From the NCBI RefSeq assembly GCF_900496995.4, contig NC_044012.1, forward strand, positions 5,332,001-5,396,000: a stretch of DNA of 64,000 nucleotides. The letters are read 5' to 3'. Each line of letters begins with the position of its first letter. Within the stretch, counting starts at the first letter, position 1. Below are positions 13,110 through 26,600 of this stretch, one piece after another. Origin of the DNA: Aquila chrysaetos chrysaetos (Eukaryota > Chordata > Aves > Accipitriformes > Accipitridae). The position numbers and the translations under genes are program-made. Under the pieces are notes generated by a model. The model had not been told where the DNA came from and searched no databases. It was given only the letters and a program-made list of their open reading frames with translations.

Positions 13110-16100
13110 CTGCAGTAGCGACATCACAGCATGGCAAGTGGTTTGGGGGCTGAATGAAAAGAATTCATCTATAATTAATAGTCAATGAGTTGTTCTCCAC
13201 CACCAGCCTGAGTCGCAGTTGTTCTAAACTGGGCCAGGGAAGAACAGACAAAACAACTGGTTAGCTGCGAGTGCTTTTACCTGGAAGAGAAGGGAAAGCA
13301 CAAAGCACAGACTACACAAAAAGCGTGGGGTTCATGCACCATTTGGTTACCAGCTCTACCTAAAAAGGCTCTCTCACAGCCAAGCCAGCATTTTTTCCTC
13401 CCCCCCGCCTCCTTCCCATTCTGTCCTTATTCATTTTGTGGCTGTTTCTAATCAGTATTTATCAACTGATGTGAGCGACTGAGGAAAGACAGGCGAACTA
13501 GGATGAACAGGATTCACTTGGGCTGGCCAAGTGCTAAGCTCATCTTTCACGAGTGACATTGGTATTTCAATAACTAGTTTCATTAAGGATAAGGCTTGTA
13601 TGAGGCCAGATTTAAAAAAAAAAAAACAAACAAAACCAAAAACCTATTTCCCCCCCCCCCCCCGCCATCTGCATCATGTACAAATGAAAGCAGTGGCTCT
13701 TCCAATGCATTTATTGTCTAACTCTCATGAATTAAGCACTGCAGATAAAGAAAAATCTTTAAATAAATATTTAAATCTCCAATACCAGGACATGTTTTCA
13801 TGCATGACGTTTTCATCCAGCAGTCTGACGACAGCTAAGCAGGGACCTGAAGGTAAAACCTCAGGCAGGTACCGCTGACCACGCAGGCGCTGCCAGAGCC
13901 CAGTGCCCCGCAGCACCCTTCCCCAGGAGGGGAGGCGTTCAAGGGAGCGGAGTTTTATGAAAAAAGACCATTTTGCTTTTCATCGGCATAAAAATCATCT
14001 CCATTAAGTCACCAGGACTTGCTGAGTAGGCAGCAGTGGGATTTGACGTTGTCCTCAGGTAGCTGCCAGGCATGCCCACGGAGGGGGGACCTGCGTGACA
14101 CCCACCCTGCTCCCGGATGGGCACGGGGTGCAGCGAGGGTGCGCGGAGCGGGAGGTGAGTCTGAAACCCGGACGGGCTCTGCAGAAAGTGCTCAGAGCAG
14201 CGGAAGAAGGTTCGGAACAGAAAGCAGCAGGAGCGCAGCGGAGGGAAGGAGCGGAGAGGAAAGATCAGAGACTACGTAGAGTAATATTGACAGCAAGTAA
14301 GCGGGATGACAGGTATTGCTGCAGATACTTTGATGGAAGACTGAGCAATAAAGAGAGCTCTGATGTTGAGAAAGGTAGGACCGAGTCCTGAAGCTCTCAT
14401 GCAGGACAAGCAAGCTGTAACACTCAAACACACCGTGACGCTCGGTTTGTTAACTTCAACCAAGCTAGGGCAAAAGCAAGGCACCAACTGCCCGAACCCT
14501 GCCCTGTCTCAAAGCAAAGGGAGAGCTCCGCCCAGGAGGATGGCTACACTCGCGAGGCAGAGGCAGGCGGCGTGCAGAACTAGAGGGAACATCTCTCGCA
14601 CAAAACGTGAATCTTAATTTCCATTACCAACGTGAAGAATGGGGAAAAAAGTCCGACTGCTGAGAATCACTCAGGACTCTGCTTGAGGATGCTGGACTAG
14701 AGGGAAAGAGGCGAGGCAGAAAGAACTACCTGAAATGTCAAATACCAACCTGTTCGGAAGCCTGACGGATGAATTGCAGCAACTTTAATTCCCCATTTGG
14801 AAAGCTCTTGCCTCATTACTCCAGAAAACATGGACAGAGCTGCTTTTGATGCACCGTATGCAGCATACCTCGGTAGTGGAATGCCTCCTGCAGGAGCAAT
14901 ATAAACATGATAAAGCTCGGCAGTGGCTTTTTGCAGCCTTTATTTTCATGATTTAGAAGGAAGATTATAGCGCAACCAAAATTATGCGGCTCTCACTGAG
15001 GTTAAAGACAAGTCAGTGAGGGAATAATTTCTTTCTAGAGGTTAAAAAAAAGTGAAAGTTGTAAATTAGCAGTTGCTTATAGCAGTTATGCTCAGTAACA
15101 CTTGATAAGACACCTTGTATGGCAGAAAAAATAAACTGTATTGCATTTAAAGGTAAAAACTGCTGAAAATTATGATTGTTAGTTTCAGAAACACAGATAA
15201 TGTTTTAGTTCATATAAATAGTGAAGCAACAGTTTAACGCCGCTGTTCTTGTCACTGTAACACGAATTTCAAGCTCCTACTATAAACCACAGTTACAACA
15301 GGGTAAGTAATCTCGATTCTAGCTTTATAAAGCCAACTTATCTTCCAGTTCTCTCCAGCTAGTTTCAGCAAGACCAGAGGCAACGGGGCAAGAGTGGAGA
15401 AAACCTCTGTGGAGAAACCAAAGCTGGAATCACAGCCCCCAGGCGACAGGACTCCCTGAGACCCATCACAGAAGCAGATCCCCTGCCTATATTTATATCC
15501 CGTCTTCTCCAATCCCAGCAGCAGTTGTTCCGATGGAGAAGATAGAAAACAGTCAGTATTTTAGATTAATTTAAAATAAATCCCTATGTTTACAAAACAA
15601 AAGCTTCCAGAAGATAACATCTTCCAAATACAGAGCTTTCCTCTGTTCCAAAAATTGGCAGACTGTCACTTCTTCAGCTTTAGAAAAATCCAAAGACACT
15701 TTGATGTGAGCATCTTCCCCTTCTTCAGCCCCCCCAACTTTCTCCACAAGGTCGGTGTTATCACCGCACAGAGCATCGCTGCCAGATTTAGGGGTCATCA
15801 CAGCCACCACGGGCTGTGTTGGCACAGCGGGGAGGAGAGAACAGAATGGGCAACCCTTCTCCTTGGGGCACATCACTCCTCCTGCCTGCATGGGCAGTTG
15901 GGCACATCCTCCGGTATGGCCTCCATTTCAAACATTACATATTTATCTCCATGTATTTGAATCTTTTAAAAGAAAATACTTTGATACAGGGGAATTTTCA
16001 GGTAAGCCACCGGTGCCATTTATTGGGTTTTGTCCTGTAATGACCAAGGTGTCACAGGCGCTTCTTACACTGAGTCATTCCTTTGAAGAAGTCAGGCCAG

Positions 16101-19100
16101 TTATATGTTAATTATTCTTCTGTATGCATCTGAATAAGTTTGAGTTTCAATTGGTTTGAGCCAATTGAATCACATACATTTTTCCTCTGAGGTCAGGCTA
16201 ACCTCGAGTCCAGTTAAATTAGCTCTACAGAGACAGGAATAGATTCAGCACAATGAGTCCTCGCTAACTTTTCTGCTAATGTTTTACCAAAGGACCCTCA
16301 GCCCCTGCATTAAGAGGAAGCTATTTACTCAAACTGGTCCGCATGCAAGAACATCTGTGCGAACAGCTACAGTTTAAGCAGGGTCATTATCAAGTCCTGT
16401 AAGGGCAAATTACCACAGGGAAGCTCTCCATCTATCCCTGCAAGGCAGCTTGGGGATTCATGCCAAGAATTAAGACATCTGCCCCAAAAAACCAAAAGCG
16501 CAAGCTTCACTTGGGTGCTCAGAGAAAACAGAGGTCTGTCCTCTGGCTCTGTGCTTGCAAGGGCTGGTGGGCAGAGCAGCACCAGAAAGGTCTTTCTGAT
16601 AATTCAGTCCTGATTTCTTTAAGTGTCAGCAACAAGCCATAAACACAGGCGTGCAGATACAAAACATACTTGGGATTATAAAAAGAAAACAGAAGACGAC
16701 AGTGTCAAAGCCAGGCTGAAGCCGCATCCTCAACATAAGCTGTGAATGCAAGGTAACACCTTCACAAGCCACCCCAGCAAGACAGCGGGATTCGGGTGGA
16801 CACCAACTGCACAGAAGTGAGGGTCCAAGCAGACAGGGCAAAGGAAAATTTGGGAAGCAGACGATATGGTAAATCCTTAATAGGTCTTAAACCAAAACAC
16901 TTTCTGGCATCGTGACATCCTGCTTCTAGCAGCTCTCATTTTCAAAGGAGCATTCTTGCTCCTCAACTGTTGGCTACCAGATACTGTATTACTTTGGTTC
17001 CTACATCTTAGCATCTCAGCTGTCCTCCTAGAATAGAAGGTCATCTTATAAAGACATATATATAATTAAGCACAGGATCCAATTTATGGGACAAAACTGG
17101 AAAGCATATTATATGCTGTTAATAATTTTTTTAAAGTTATTTTATTCTTGAAAAAATACCACTTTGCTAATAAGTTAGGCTAAAGTATTTTTAAGAAGAT
17201 ATCCAAAATATTTTTAAAAAAATATAAACTCACACTCTCTTCAGGTCCCAGATTATTAGCAGACCATGCTCTAGGACTGTGCACTCAGGAAAGAACCGTA
17301 GGATGCAGCAAAAAATAAAACTCGCTTCTGCTCTTGAAGAATTAAATGTTACTTTTCAGCAGGTGTTTTATCATTGTCCTTTCTCACCCTAACTACACCA
17401 CTTGAGCCCTATGAGGGTGGAGAGGTGGAGCTGCCCAAGTGAAATATCTAACATTTATTACAGAGTGTTAAAAAATGGCAAGTATCATGAACTTACCCAA
17501 AAGATATTTATGCTCCAATTTTAACCCACAGTACTACAAAAAGGTTGAAACTTGAGGTGTAACCAGCCCAAATGGAAGAGAGCCTGTCTCTGCGAAAGGC
17601 AGACAGCTTTTGGGCATCTCCACAGTGTGGTTCAATGACACACAAACTGCAGTGGTCAGAGACTTCTGCTGGAACACGTTATAAAAACATCTGTGATTTA
17701 CCACCCATCTTTCTGGAAGCTCACAAAGCTATCACTCATAGCATCTATAACACAAGATCTGAATTTTACTGTCTTTTACATAACAACGTATTTTTAGCCA
17801 TATTAAACTCTTCTTTTTTTAAGGGCTGTTTTCTGGAAATAGTCTCCCAAACAAAAGAAAAACCTGCACTTATTACCTAAATATTGATTCCCTAGGTGTA
17901 TTGACAAGCAAGACCAACTGACGCCTTCCTCGGAATTTTCGCCAAGGAAGTTAGGCGGTTTTTATGTTGCACCAGAAACGTATTTGGTGCTTTAGTTCAG
18001 CTCACCTGCCATGCTGGACATGTTAACCAGCCTCCCCTGGGATTTCCGAAGTAACGGTAAGAAGGTCTTGGACACCTCTACAGCCCCGAAGAAATTCACC
18101 TCCATGCACCGCCGGTACGTGCTCATGGGCAGCAGCTCGCCGTCGGCAGGGAAGCCCAGGACGCCTGCGTTGTTCACAACGCCCCAGAGCCCTGGGAAGA
18201 GGAGAAAGCACAGGGCTGCTATACAGCAGGAAATCAACTCCATAAAGATTAAACCGATGAGCTGGATGGTGCCTCCGGATCAAAGCGGAGAGGATCTGCA
18301 GCGACAGATACACAGTACCCACTCCGTGAACAGCCATCACCATTTTTTGTGTGTCCCAGAAAGCAGGAGTCATCAATATAAATACCCTGACTGCCCACAG
18401 ACTGTGGTGTGGAAATAACCTACACGCAGAAGCCACGATGCAGCCAACAGTTAAGACGTGCACCTTGTAAGCAGCTACATTAGTACTCCCATTAGAATGG
18501 AAAAAAAGCTGTACCTGTATTTTGCACCTTCTCTGAGACCTTTAGATAGGCTTCCTTGACTTGGGTGGCATTGGTTATATCCAGCTGCAGGAGAGAGAGT
18601 CTCCGAGAACAGGTTCGTCTCAGTTCCTCAGCTCCAGGTCCATCCTTATTCAAAACTCCAGCAAACACAACAAAACCTAAGTTGTCCAGGTATTTAGCCA
18701 GTGCATGTCCAATCCCAGTGTCGCTTCCTGAAAGCATCAAAAAGACAATTGAAAAGTGGGTCTGTCCTAAAACATCATTTAAAAAAAAAAAAAAAAAAAG
18801 AGAGAGGCATGCATTGGAAATACATGGAAATCTAACCAAAAAGATGATGAAATAAAGTCACTGAAATATATATGACAGTAGGCAGAAAGGTTCAGATCTG
18901 AAGGTTCGAGGAGCTGGACCTTTGCATGTTCCACAAAGATTGATAGACCATGTCCTCTTGGCTCAGAGCTGATGGCATCACCTCATGCTCTACCACTGAC
19001 AGATTCTAAGACTTACTTCGTACATACAGAGGAAATAAAACCCTAGACTGGGTTCATACAGATATTCAGACTGAAACCTGATAACAAAAGTAGCTAGGAA

Positions 19101-20478
19101 AAGAAAGAAAAAAAGAGAAAAACTACAAATATTTTAATTTCAAATCTCAGACGGACAAAGCAATTATATGGCATTGGAAATCAAATTGTTGGGTTCTGTT
19201 TCTTAATTCAAAGAAGTAGCTTTATTTTATTCAAGCACCTACCATCCAGATTCTTCTGATAATCACTTTTTTGTCACAGGCTGCAACCAAGCCAAAGCTA
19301 AGCAACTGTTTACCTGCAAAGGAGTTCAATGCTTTCAAACCCTAAGAAAGCTTCAGGCATTTTTAGGCTAAGCCAGATAGCACCAGCTATTTAATTCATG
19401 CAAACTTGCATCAGAATTTCTTTTATCCTCTCTATCCTCTTCCAGACTTACTCCCCATAAAGCAATGAACCACCAAATGCAGGAAGCACTATCAGAGCAA
19501 ACACACAACAACGATCTCTGCGATCACAGCTGTGCAGTTCCTTCCACCAGGTAACAATGATGAATATTTAACAAATAATTTGATTGAATCTCAAGTGTCT
19601 CCCTTTGACACAGTATTTTGCTGCTGCTATCTTAAGACACTTTTAAGTGTTTTCTCTCCTGGTGTCTTTTTTAATTCCAGTTTCCATTCTTCCCATCTAC
19701 AGAGAAACTTCTTAGCGAGGGAAGAAACATCTCACCCATCTGCCCACCAAGACTCCCAGCGAAGGAACACAGGGCTCTGCTAGAGACAGGGAAGGAGCTT
19801 ATAGGGACTGTGCTGCAGGAGTTTTGCAAAGGACAATATCAGGAGGAAAATGAGGAGTTTAAGAAATTAATGCAGTTTTTACACTGGAAAGCAGAGATAC
19901 ATCAGCATGTCCCACAATATTGCACCGCACCCTCCGGCGTATTGCGGCAAAGAACGCTCCTGGATGCTGATGTGCACCAAGATCCGTGGAGCTACCCCAG
20001 GGCTCGGTTATCTCCTGCAACAGCAATTTATTACATAAATGCTCAGCTTCCAAGCCCACCTGCGTGGCTGGAAACCTGAATGCAGGACAAAGGACTGGAA
20101 CTCCTGCCAGGTTTTTTGCTATCTCCTCATCTATGAATGAGCTGCAATACTCCTTACTTAACCCTACCAGAAAGTCATAAGGGTTAATCTGGGATTTTGG
20201 CACACCAAGGCGGATATTAACATAGTTATTCACAGGCCTGCTCCTGCACTCAAAATCCATAGTCAATAGAACTTGACTGCCAAAGACACTCATCTTAATC
20301 ATGCTAGATCTTCATTTCTGGGTTCTGTCTTTTAACCAGGGCTTTAGTCATGAAAGGTGAAAAAAATTAATTCCAGGTGACCTGAAAGAAAGACATACTA
20401 AATGCCTGGATCAATCAGTGCAAGATGTTGAAAAGAATTACTCAAGATGTTGAAAAGAATTACTCATGCACTACTTAA

Positions 20479-20514
<36 letters not shown>

Positions 20515-23500
20515 TTTTCGGCATTTTTATAGTCTGCAGTTTGTTGAAGATGCACCAGAGCACCACATATATCACACTTTATTTCTCACAGCCCTGGCCC
20601 GAAAGAGGAGAACAAACCTGCATTCTTGGAATTCCCTAAAGAGACATGAAAAGGCCTGCATATATCCCAAAGACGTGACAGATTTCTGGGTTTTGGGGTG
20701 GGGTGTCTTTCCTTCTTTTTCTTTTAGTGAAAAACCCTATTTTTGGAGCAAATCCTTCCCCTTTCATCCTTCCCAGCAAGCACACAGCCACAGAGCTACA
20801 CACTAAGTTTCATAATGCAGCTTTAACTTGGGAAGGGCAGAGTGCTCAACAACTAGGGATGGGTGTAGCAACCCTGAGAAGGAAATAAAAAGCAGTGTTT
20901 ATCTGTGCCTGCCACTGGGTTTGTCCCCAGCTTTTATCAAAACAAGTCTGATTTGAGTTTCAGACCTGGTACTGAAGTCCAGAGAAACTCTACCCTTCAA
21001 CTCAAAATTCAAACAGTAATTAGGTCTCCATAGGGAAGAATTCCACTCCCCGCCCTTTGCTTTTATGTAAAAAAAAAAGCAATTTGTGAATGATTAGAAG
21101 ATATATTATAAGAAATGCAGTCACTACAGACTGTAACTGAATTGTTACTGAGAATTTATCATCAACTCACACTGACCATCAGAAACGCCAAGTCACACAT
21201 CAAGAACGAAAAGACCAAGTTAACTGGAGAAATTCATGCAGCTGCACACAGAATAACAGAGTTTTACAATTCCTGCTACTTCGGATCTTCACGGTAATTT
21301 AATTTGTAGGGAAGCTGGCTATTGGGTCTACCAAACTAAAGTGTTGGCATGCCCACGAGCTTCTGTTTAAGGACACTGAAGCTACTCACTCCCAGCAAGA
21401 CGTTCAATAAGAAATGTTTCACCAGTGAGTTTAAGGCTGCTCATACGCCCACAGTTATTCATGTGAAAAAGCATTTTGACAACTGGGCACAGTTTTCCCC
21501 TGTCATGGTACTCCGGTGAAGTGCCAGCTTAAATAAATAATGCACAGCAGCACCCATACAAGGGACATCCAAAGGGGACCAGATCAATATTTGACAAAAC
21601 CCAGGGAGAGAAGCACAGATTACTCCATCCTCTGGCCAAGGGCAGCTGTCTCACAAGTGATATGTGGCAGCTGCCCAGAGCACAGCAGCATTCCTCAACC
21701 TTGTGGGGCTAAAAGGGAGGGGCGGGTGTTAAAAAAAAGAAGATTAAAAAAAAAAAATTTAAAAAATCACCATTTCCCATGCAGTGCCTGCCTCAGGTCT
21801 TGTCTAAATAGGAGAAAATGACACAAAAATTGATTTAAAGGCACCTTGCACATGCCCACAGACACACATCCTACAGTGGGTATGGGGAGAAGCACTACAA
21901 TCAGAGCAATTCAACCAAGAAATGCGTTAAGTAAAACTTTTGTTTCAGTTGATGGAGGGTTTGATTGATTGCATACCAGTCTGGACTCACATAAAGGCCA
22001 AGAAGAGCCTCCTCTGATGCATCGGCTGTCAGAGGTGTCCAAACTTGCATTTCTTCAGGACAGTTGCAACACAGGTACAAAGAAAGTACATTCGCTCGCT
22101 GGAATATGCCTAAACGTTCTTCGCTCCCCTACATTGCTCTAATTCAAATTCTCTGGAGCAGGTAAGCTCTGAGAGAGTGCTTTTTCCTGAAGAACTGCAG
22201 TCTTATAAAAAGCAAGGGTATGCCCAAGTGCAAGCACAACCCCTGTCTGCAGGGGTGGGAGAGGAGTGCTCCCTATTCCCCCCTGCCTCATATCCACCTT
22301 CATCTGATACACCTGCAGGGAGAAAGCCAGCTGGCAGATAAACCCCGAGGGGAGAACTTGCTGCTCATCTCGTCCTCTCTTAACATTTGTATTTAACCCC
22401 CGTATTAATGCTTGCTAGGCAAATCTAAATTATTTCCGGGTGCCCCTATAAAACAAAATGAAATTCTGCAAGAAATAGCTATATAAACCAAAGCAACTTA
22501 ATGTAGCTTTCCAGAGGGGAAAAATAGAAGATAAAACAAAAAAGAGCAAGTTAACAGTGCAAGAAGCAGTTGGCAGGCACGCCGGTTTAAAGGTTTGATT
22601 AACACAAATAAACAACATTTAAAGTTTTAGAAGAAACAGGAGAAAAGCCATAAAACTACAAAAATGCCATCCCTGCAAACTAAAAGTGGGTGTCGAGTAG
22701 GTCAGAGTGTTAACAGAGACTGAATTGATTAGCTCTGAACTTTCACTGCTAGTGAAGGAAATTTCTCACTCCCAAATGATTTCATACATCGTTTCAAAGA
22801 GATGGCACCAAACCAGTGTCTTGAAACATATGCATGATATACGCAGCGTGCACCGCGTAAACGCGCACACCAAAAGATAACCGTACATCCGTAACCAGTG
22901 CGATAAATTCAAGCAAACAAAAGTAATGTACGAAGGTAGTGTTCTGACGGCTTCCAGAAATTAATGTCTCTCCTACAAAATTAGACCATCGTAAGTATTC
23001 TTATGCTTTTTGCATCAGTTAATTTCACAAGTATGTCTAAAAAGCTACTTGTAAAGATTAAATGAGACACTAAAAAATAACAGCATCTATTAAGATGCTT
23101 TTCTGCTTAATTTCAGAACACTTATTTACCTGGAAAAAACATCTCCGGCAAAGCAAATAAAACGAGCAAAAAAAAAAAAGGAAACCTTACAAGCACGCAT
23201 TTCATACATACCTCACCCGAGGACACAAAGTTTTCCAGCCCGCTTGTGAGAAAAGCCAGGGTTTTTTTGCTTCCCGGAGCGCGTCTGCGGCACCTTACCT
23301 GTGACGAGCACGGCTTTGTCGCCCACGGGCAGCAGCGCCCTGCTGCCCAGGTACGCGGAGGAGACGAGGCACGTGCCGCAAAACACCGCCAGCCCCCCGC
23401 CGGCCCCCAGCGCGGCCACGCACAGCAGCCCCAGCGAGGCGGGCAGGAGCCTCCAGACCAGCACGTTCGCTTTCTCCGCCGGGCTCCTCTTGGCCACGCA

Positions 23501-23575
23501 GAGGACGGTCACCCCAAAAAGCACGGTGACGCCCGCGCAGAACCATCCGAAGGGGCCGCCGGCGAGAGCATCCAT
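12751..23575 (-). CDS. HSD17B2: HSD17B2, 17-beta-hydroxysteroid dehydrogenase type 2, complete five-exon coding region
   Basis: This is a classical short-chain dehydrogenase of the endoplasmic reticulum membrane. The family oxidises estradiol and testosterone to their 17-keto forms with NAD+. Coding exons are 23575-23299, 18727-18515, 18191-18006, 14887-14750 and 13109-12751. Every junction is GT/AG and every intron interrupts a glycine codon after its first base. Together they give 1173 nt, or 390 residues, against 387 in human. Visible features are two N-terminal hydrophobic segments (about residues 8-28 and 40-75), the cofactor motif TGSDTGIG (92-99), NNAG (170-173), the catalytic serine region NMSS (220-223) and YGASK (Tyr236, Lys240). 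Every residue expected in an active enzyme is present. The gene order next to SDR42E1 and PLCG2 agrees with the identification. The start is the first ATG after a TATA box in a GC-rich block. Confidence 0.96.
13650..13663. repeat. poly-C tract (14)
   Basis: A run of C preceded by an A-rich stretch (13614-13642) in HSD17B2 intron 4. The run length may be unreliable in any assembly. Confidence 0.85.
14750..14887 (-). CDS. HSD17B2: HSD17B2 coding exon 4 (catalytic Tyr-Lys)
   Basis: A 138-base exon with acceptor TCCTGCAG|GAGGCA and donor CGAACAG|GTTGGT. The translation begins [18 protein letters not shown] and contains the catalytic Tyr-x-x-x-Lys. It ends in IHPSGFRT, equivalent to the segment after the substrate-binding loop. 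Its ends fit exons 3 and 5 exactly in phase. Confidence 0.95.
18006..18191 (-). CDS. HSD17B2: HSD17B2 coding exon 3
   Basis: A 186-base exon with acceptor TTCCCAG|GGCTCT and donor GGCAG|GTGAGC. It carries NNAG (structural stabilisation of the central sheet) and the catalytic serine region VNMSSMAG. Confidence 0.95.
18515..18727 (-). CDS. HSD17B2: HSD17B2 coding exon 2
   Basis: A 213-base exon with acceptor TTTCAG|GAAGCG and donor ATACAG|GTACAG. It completes the cofactor motif (SDTGIG) and continues through the second Rossmann strand (GFVVFAGVL) and the LDIT motif that contacts the adenine ring in classical SDRs. A poly-T stretch (minus strand) lies upstream of the acceptor. Confidence 0.95.
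20421..20464. repeat. perfect 22-bp tandem duplication
   Basis: The unit begins CAAGATGTTGAAAAGAATTA and is repeated exactly twice with no gap, inside HSD17B2 intron 1 and just before a poly-A tract. Identity of the copies suggests a recent event. Confidence 0.9.
20484..20511. repeat. poly-A tract (28)
   Basis: An uninterrupted run of A in HSD17B2 intron 1. It may be a retrotransposon tail or simple slippage; no element was recognised beside it. Confidence 0.9.
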
Positions 23576-23620
23576 CGGCAGGGGCGAGGAGCGGGCGCGC
23601 GCACCCCAGCACCGGCCGGG
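23290..23620. promoter_or_regulatory. GC-rich block over HSD17B2 exon 1
   Basis: About 330 bases rich in CG dinucleotides, overlapping the first coding exon and its leader and standing out from AT-rich flanks. It looks like a small CpG island, although the core promoter beside it has a TATA box. Confidence 0.6.
23299..23575 (-). CDS. HSD17B2: HSD17B2 coding exon 1
   Basis: Encodes residues 1-92 plus the first base of Gly93. It begins [12 protein letters not shown] and contains two hydrophobic segments expected to anchor the protein in the ER membrane. It ends in the first part of the Rossmann motif (LVTG) at the donor CACAG|GTAAGG. The exon is much richer in GC than the rest of the gene, as is common for avian first exons. 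Confidence 0.95.
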
Positions 23621-23650
23621 TAAAAGCAGGTATTGCTAAATGCAGCCTGT

Positions 23651-23660
23651 GTTATATAGG
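23651..23660 (-). promoter_or_regulatory. TATA box of HSD17B2
   Basis: The minus strand reads CCTATATAAC about 75 bases upstream of the HSD17B2 start codon. That would place transcription start near 23625 and give a 5' leader of about 50 bases. This is a good TATA match in a suitable position; the exact start site is inferred. Confidence 0.6.
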
Positions 23661-26600
23661 AGCAGGGGGTGGGGCAGAGAAAGGGGACTCTGTTTAAAGG
23701 TTTGCCATAATCTCACTTACCCTTGACATCAGCAAGAAGTAGAAGCTTTCCTTTTCTTACCTTTTATTCCTTCTGCCTGACAGCTCCACCCTCTGAACAA
23801 TATGCTGGCTGGATAATGATTGACAGCACTGGGAATGGACACGACGTAGCAAGCGCTTGCTTCGGGAAAAAATTAACCGCTATATGTTTTATATGTTTAA
23901 AGTACATTTTCCTAGCCAGTGAAAAAAAGAACGGTTTCCTTTATGGGAAATAGGTGGAATTTCCTGCCTAAAAACTTAGGGTGTCAATTCAGTGGAACTG
24001 ATTTTTGATGGGCAGTGACAAAAATGAGTCAGGACAGGGTTATTTACTCTCTGCGTGGTCAGCTTTGGGCTGTATCACACACGGGCCACCCTCCTCTTTC
24101 AACAAAAAGCCCAAAACGCCCTTCCCTGCTTTAGTGCACACCTTTGGCTATTTACCCACTCCACGTTCTGCAAATACCTACGGTTAATTGACTTTCAAGG
24201 GGCTCCGGGAGGCTGGGAAGGGGTGATTGCTGGTTTGCCATTAAGGGCACTTTGTTAACTGAACACATGTAACGCACCTGAGACTGAGTCTTCAGTTGAC
24301 CTGAGTGACGACGTTCACCTTAGCTTTGACAGCAATCACTGGTTCAATACCCACAGCAAGTTGGGGAAAAAAAGGTAATCCATTAAATATATTTGAGAGA
24401 TTTTACACCTGCTGTGTTGTACTCCAAAGGCTATTAATCAATAAGAAAATTTTAAAATCCATCCAGCTAAAAGGATTGAAATACAACTTAGGCGTATTTA
24501 ACCCTGTTTAAAAATCCCTACTAACTGGTTTGAGAGATGAGCCCAAGTTATCACACAACCAGCTAACACGATGTAACTGGTTTTCTGAAAGAAAATGTAG
24601 TGCTGACCTATTTTATTTTAGACACAAGAACATTTTCATTCCACTATTCCTTTGGGGTTTTACGGGATGAAAAATCTGTTGAATGTAAATTTTTACAGCC
24701 AGTGAAAATGTTTACATACCTCTATAGGTAGTTTACATTACAGATGAGGTCACTGTCTTAAAGGAACATTACCCTCCAGGTCTGCTTGTCTTTCATCACT
24801 ATTGTGAACACCCACTCATTCATCCATCCTCCCACTAGTGCACAAAGTGTACACTATTTTCACTCCTCTCTGCCATTTGCTTCTTCTGCTTTTAGTAGCA
24901 TGCTGGTCTCGAGGTCAATTATACCTTGCCCTCCGTTAAGGCATCTTAAAGATTTCCTTGGATAGTTTTGCTTTCTCTCCCCAATTGGTCTTCATGGCAT
25001 GATTTAGATGATCACAACTGTGCTGGCATTCAAAGCATCTGCCCTCACACTTGAGGATACAGCGAGCTGGAGTTTTTGCCCAGCGGGATGAGGGGCAGAA
25101 GCGACCACCTCCAGCCTGGTGTCCTCCCTGGCTCCCCTCAGCCTGTGGGGAGGGGACAGAGGTGGGCGAGGGGCCAAGCCGTGGTGGCCACCACGCCTGG
25201 TCCCTGCAGAGCAATCTCCATTTGAGTCTTCCCCTCCGCTCCACGCTGCCCTGCCACGTCCCCCACTGAAATGCATACGTGCACATGCACATCCTCTCCC
25301 TCACGCACTGAATCGGAGAGTGGGGGGATATACGGACTCCCGGGAATACCTTATGCATGCATTGCACGCACGCCTGCTGCTGTGCGCTGACACAACACCC
25401 GTCTGCACCCACAACGCTGCAGAATGACTGCGGGAAGGGCTGGGGGGGACAGATCTCTCTCTGAATTAACATTGAATTTGTATTTTTAATATACAATATA
25501 ACCACTGAAGGCTTCTTTTAATGAGAAGCTGACCATGTGTTCACCCTGGTGTGTGAATAAAATGATATGTAAGTGCATAGATCATACACACTGAGACAGG
25601 CTGCTATCAGAAAGGAGGGTATGATCTAAAACTGGCTGAGAAACGTTAACTTGGAGTACCCACCTCATGAACCTTCTGCACTTTCTCCGACACCAGCAGA
25701 GACAGATTGCTGCTTGAGGATTTTTCAGCACAATTTTGCAACGAGATAAGTTTTATTGTCCCATGCCCACTATCCGTCTTAAGAAAGCATCTACCTTCCT
25801 CTCTGCCACTTTGGTATGCCTTCAGTTCTCACAGCTGTACATTAACACAAGACTGCAATCGAGTTTGCATTATTTCCTATTTCTCTATGCCATACCTACT
25901 CATGCTATGAATAAACACCCTTATTTCACCTCCTTCTTGATAGTTTTGCTGGAAAAGATATGACTCCTCCAAATTATCAGGTTGTTGCATCAACGTGACA
26001 TCTGTGTTACAAGGAGGATGAATTTGAGCTCATTGATTTTGAGCTAAGCTTGACCTACTTTTGCCAGGACATTCGTCTTTCTTCCCAGCTTTTCAGAGCC
26101 ATCGCACAATAACTCGGTGCCCTGTCCCTTTACGCCCTGGCAATCTACATTTTCTATACCGAAGCCTGAACGCTGCTTCCATAGTCAGCCCATGCCAATG
26201 CCAAACGGCAGCAGAGAAACAATTCAGACCAGCCTCCTGGCTGAACTGTTCTGTTGTGTGATTACTTACCCTCACCCAGCACTTTGATCTCTGTGCATGT
26301 TTCTGATGTTTCTAACTGCGACTTTGCAGATCTCAAGTGTGCCCCACCATGTAAGTCTCTTCATGCTAAGTGATAACTTTTGAAGGTCAATAAAAGCAAT
26401 GGCAAAAGAAGATGACTTTCACGGAGAACGATCCTTCCATGGTAACCTGCAACATGAACAGCCAGTCTCTACAGAATTTCTTGAGTGCAAATCCAGCTTG
26501 TTTTTCTCTGAATTCTACGGTCGCAGCATCTTTCACCCTGTGTAGTGTCACTGCAGAAGACTTTCCTCAGGACAAAGCAAGGACACCTCTCCAACGTGTG

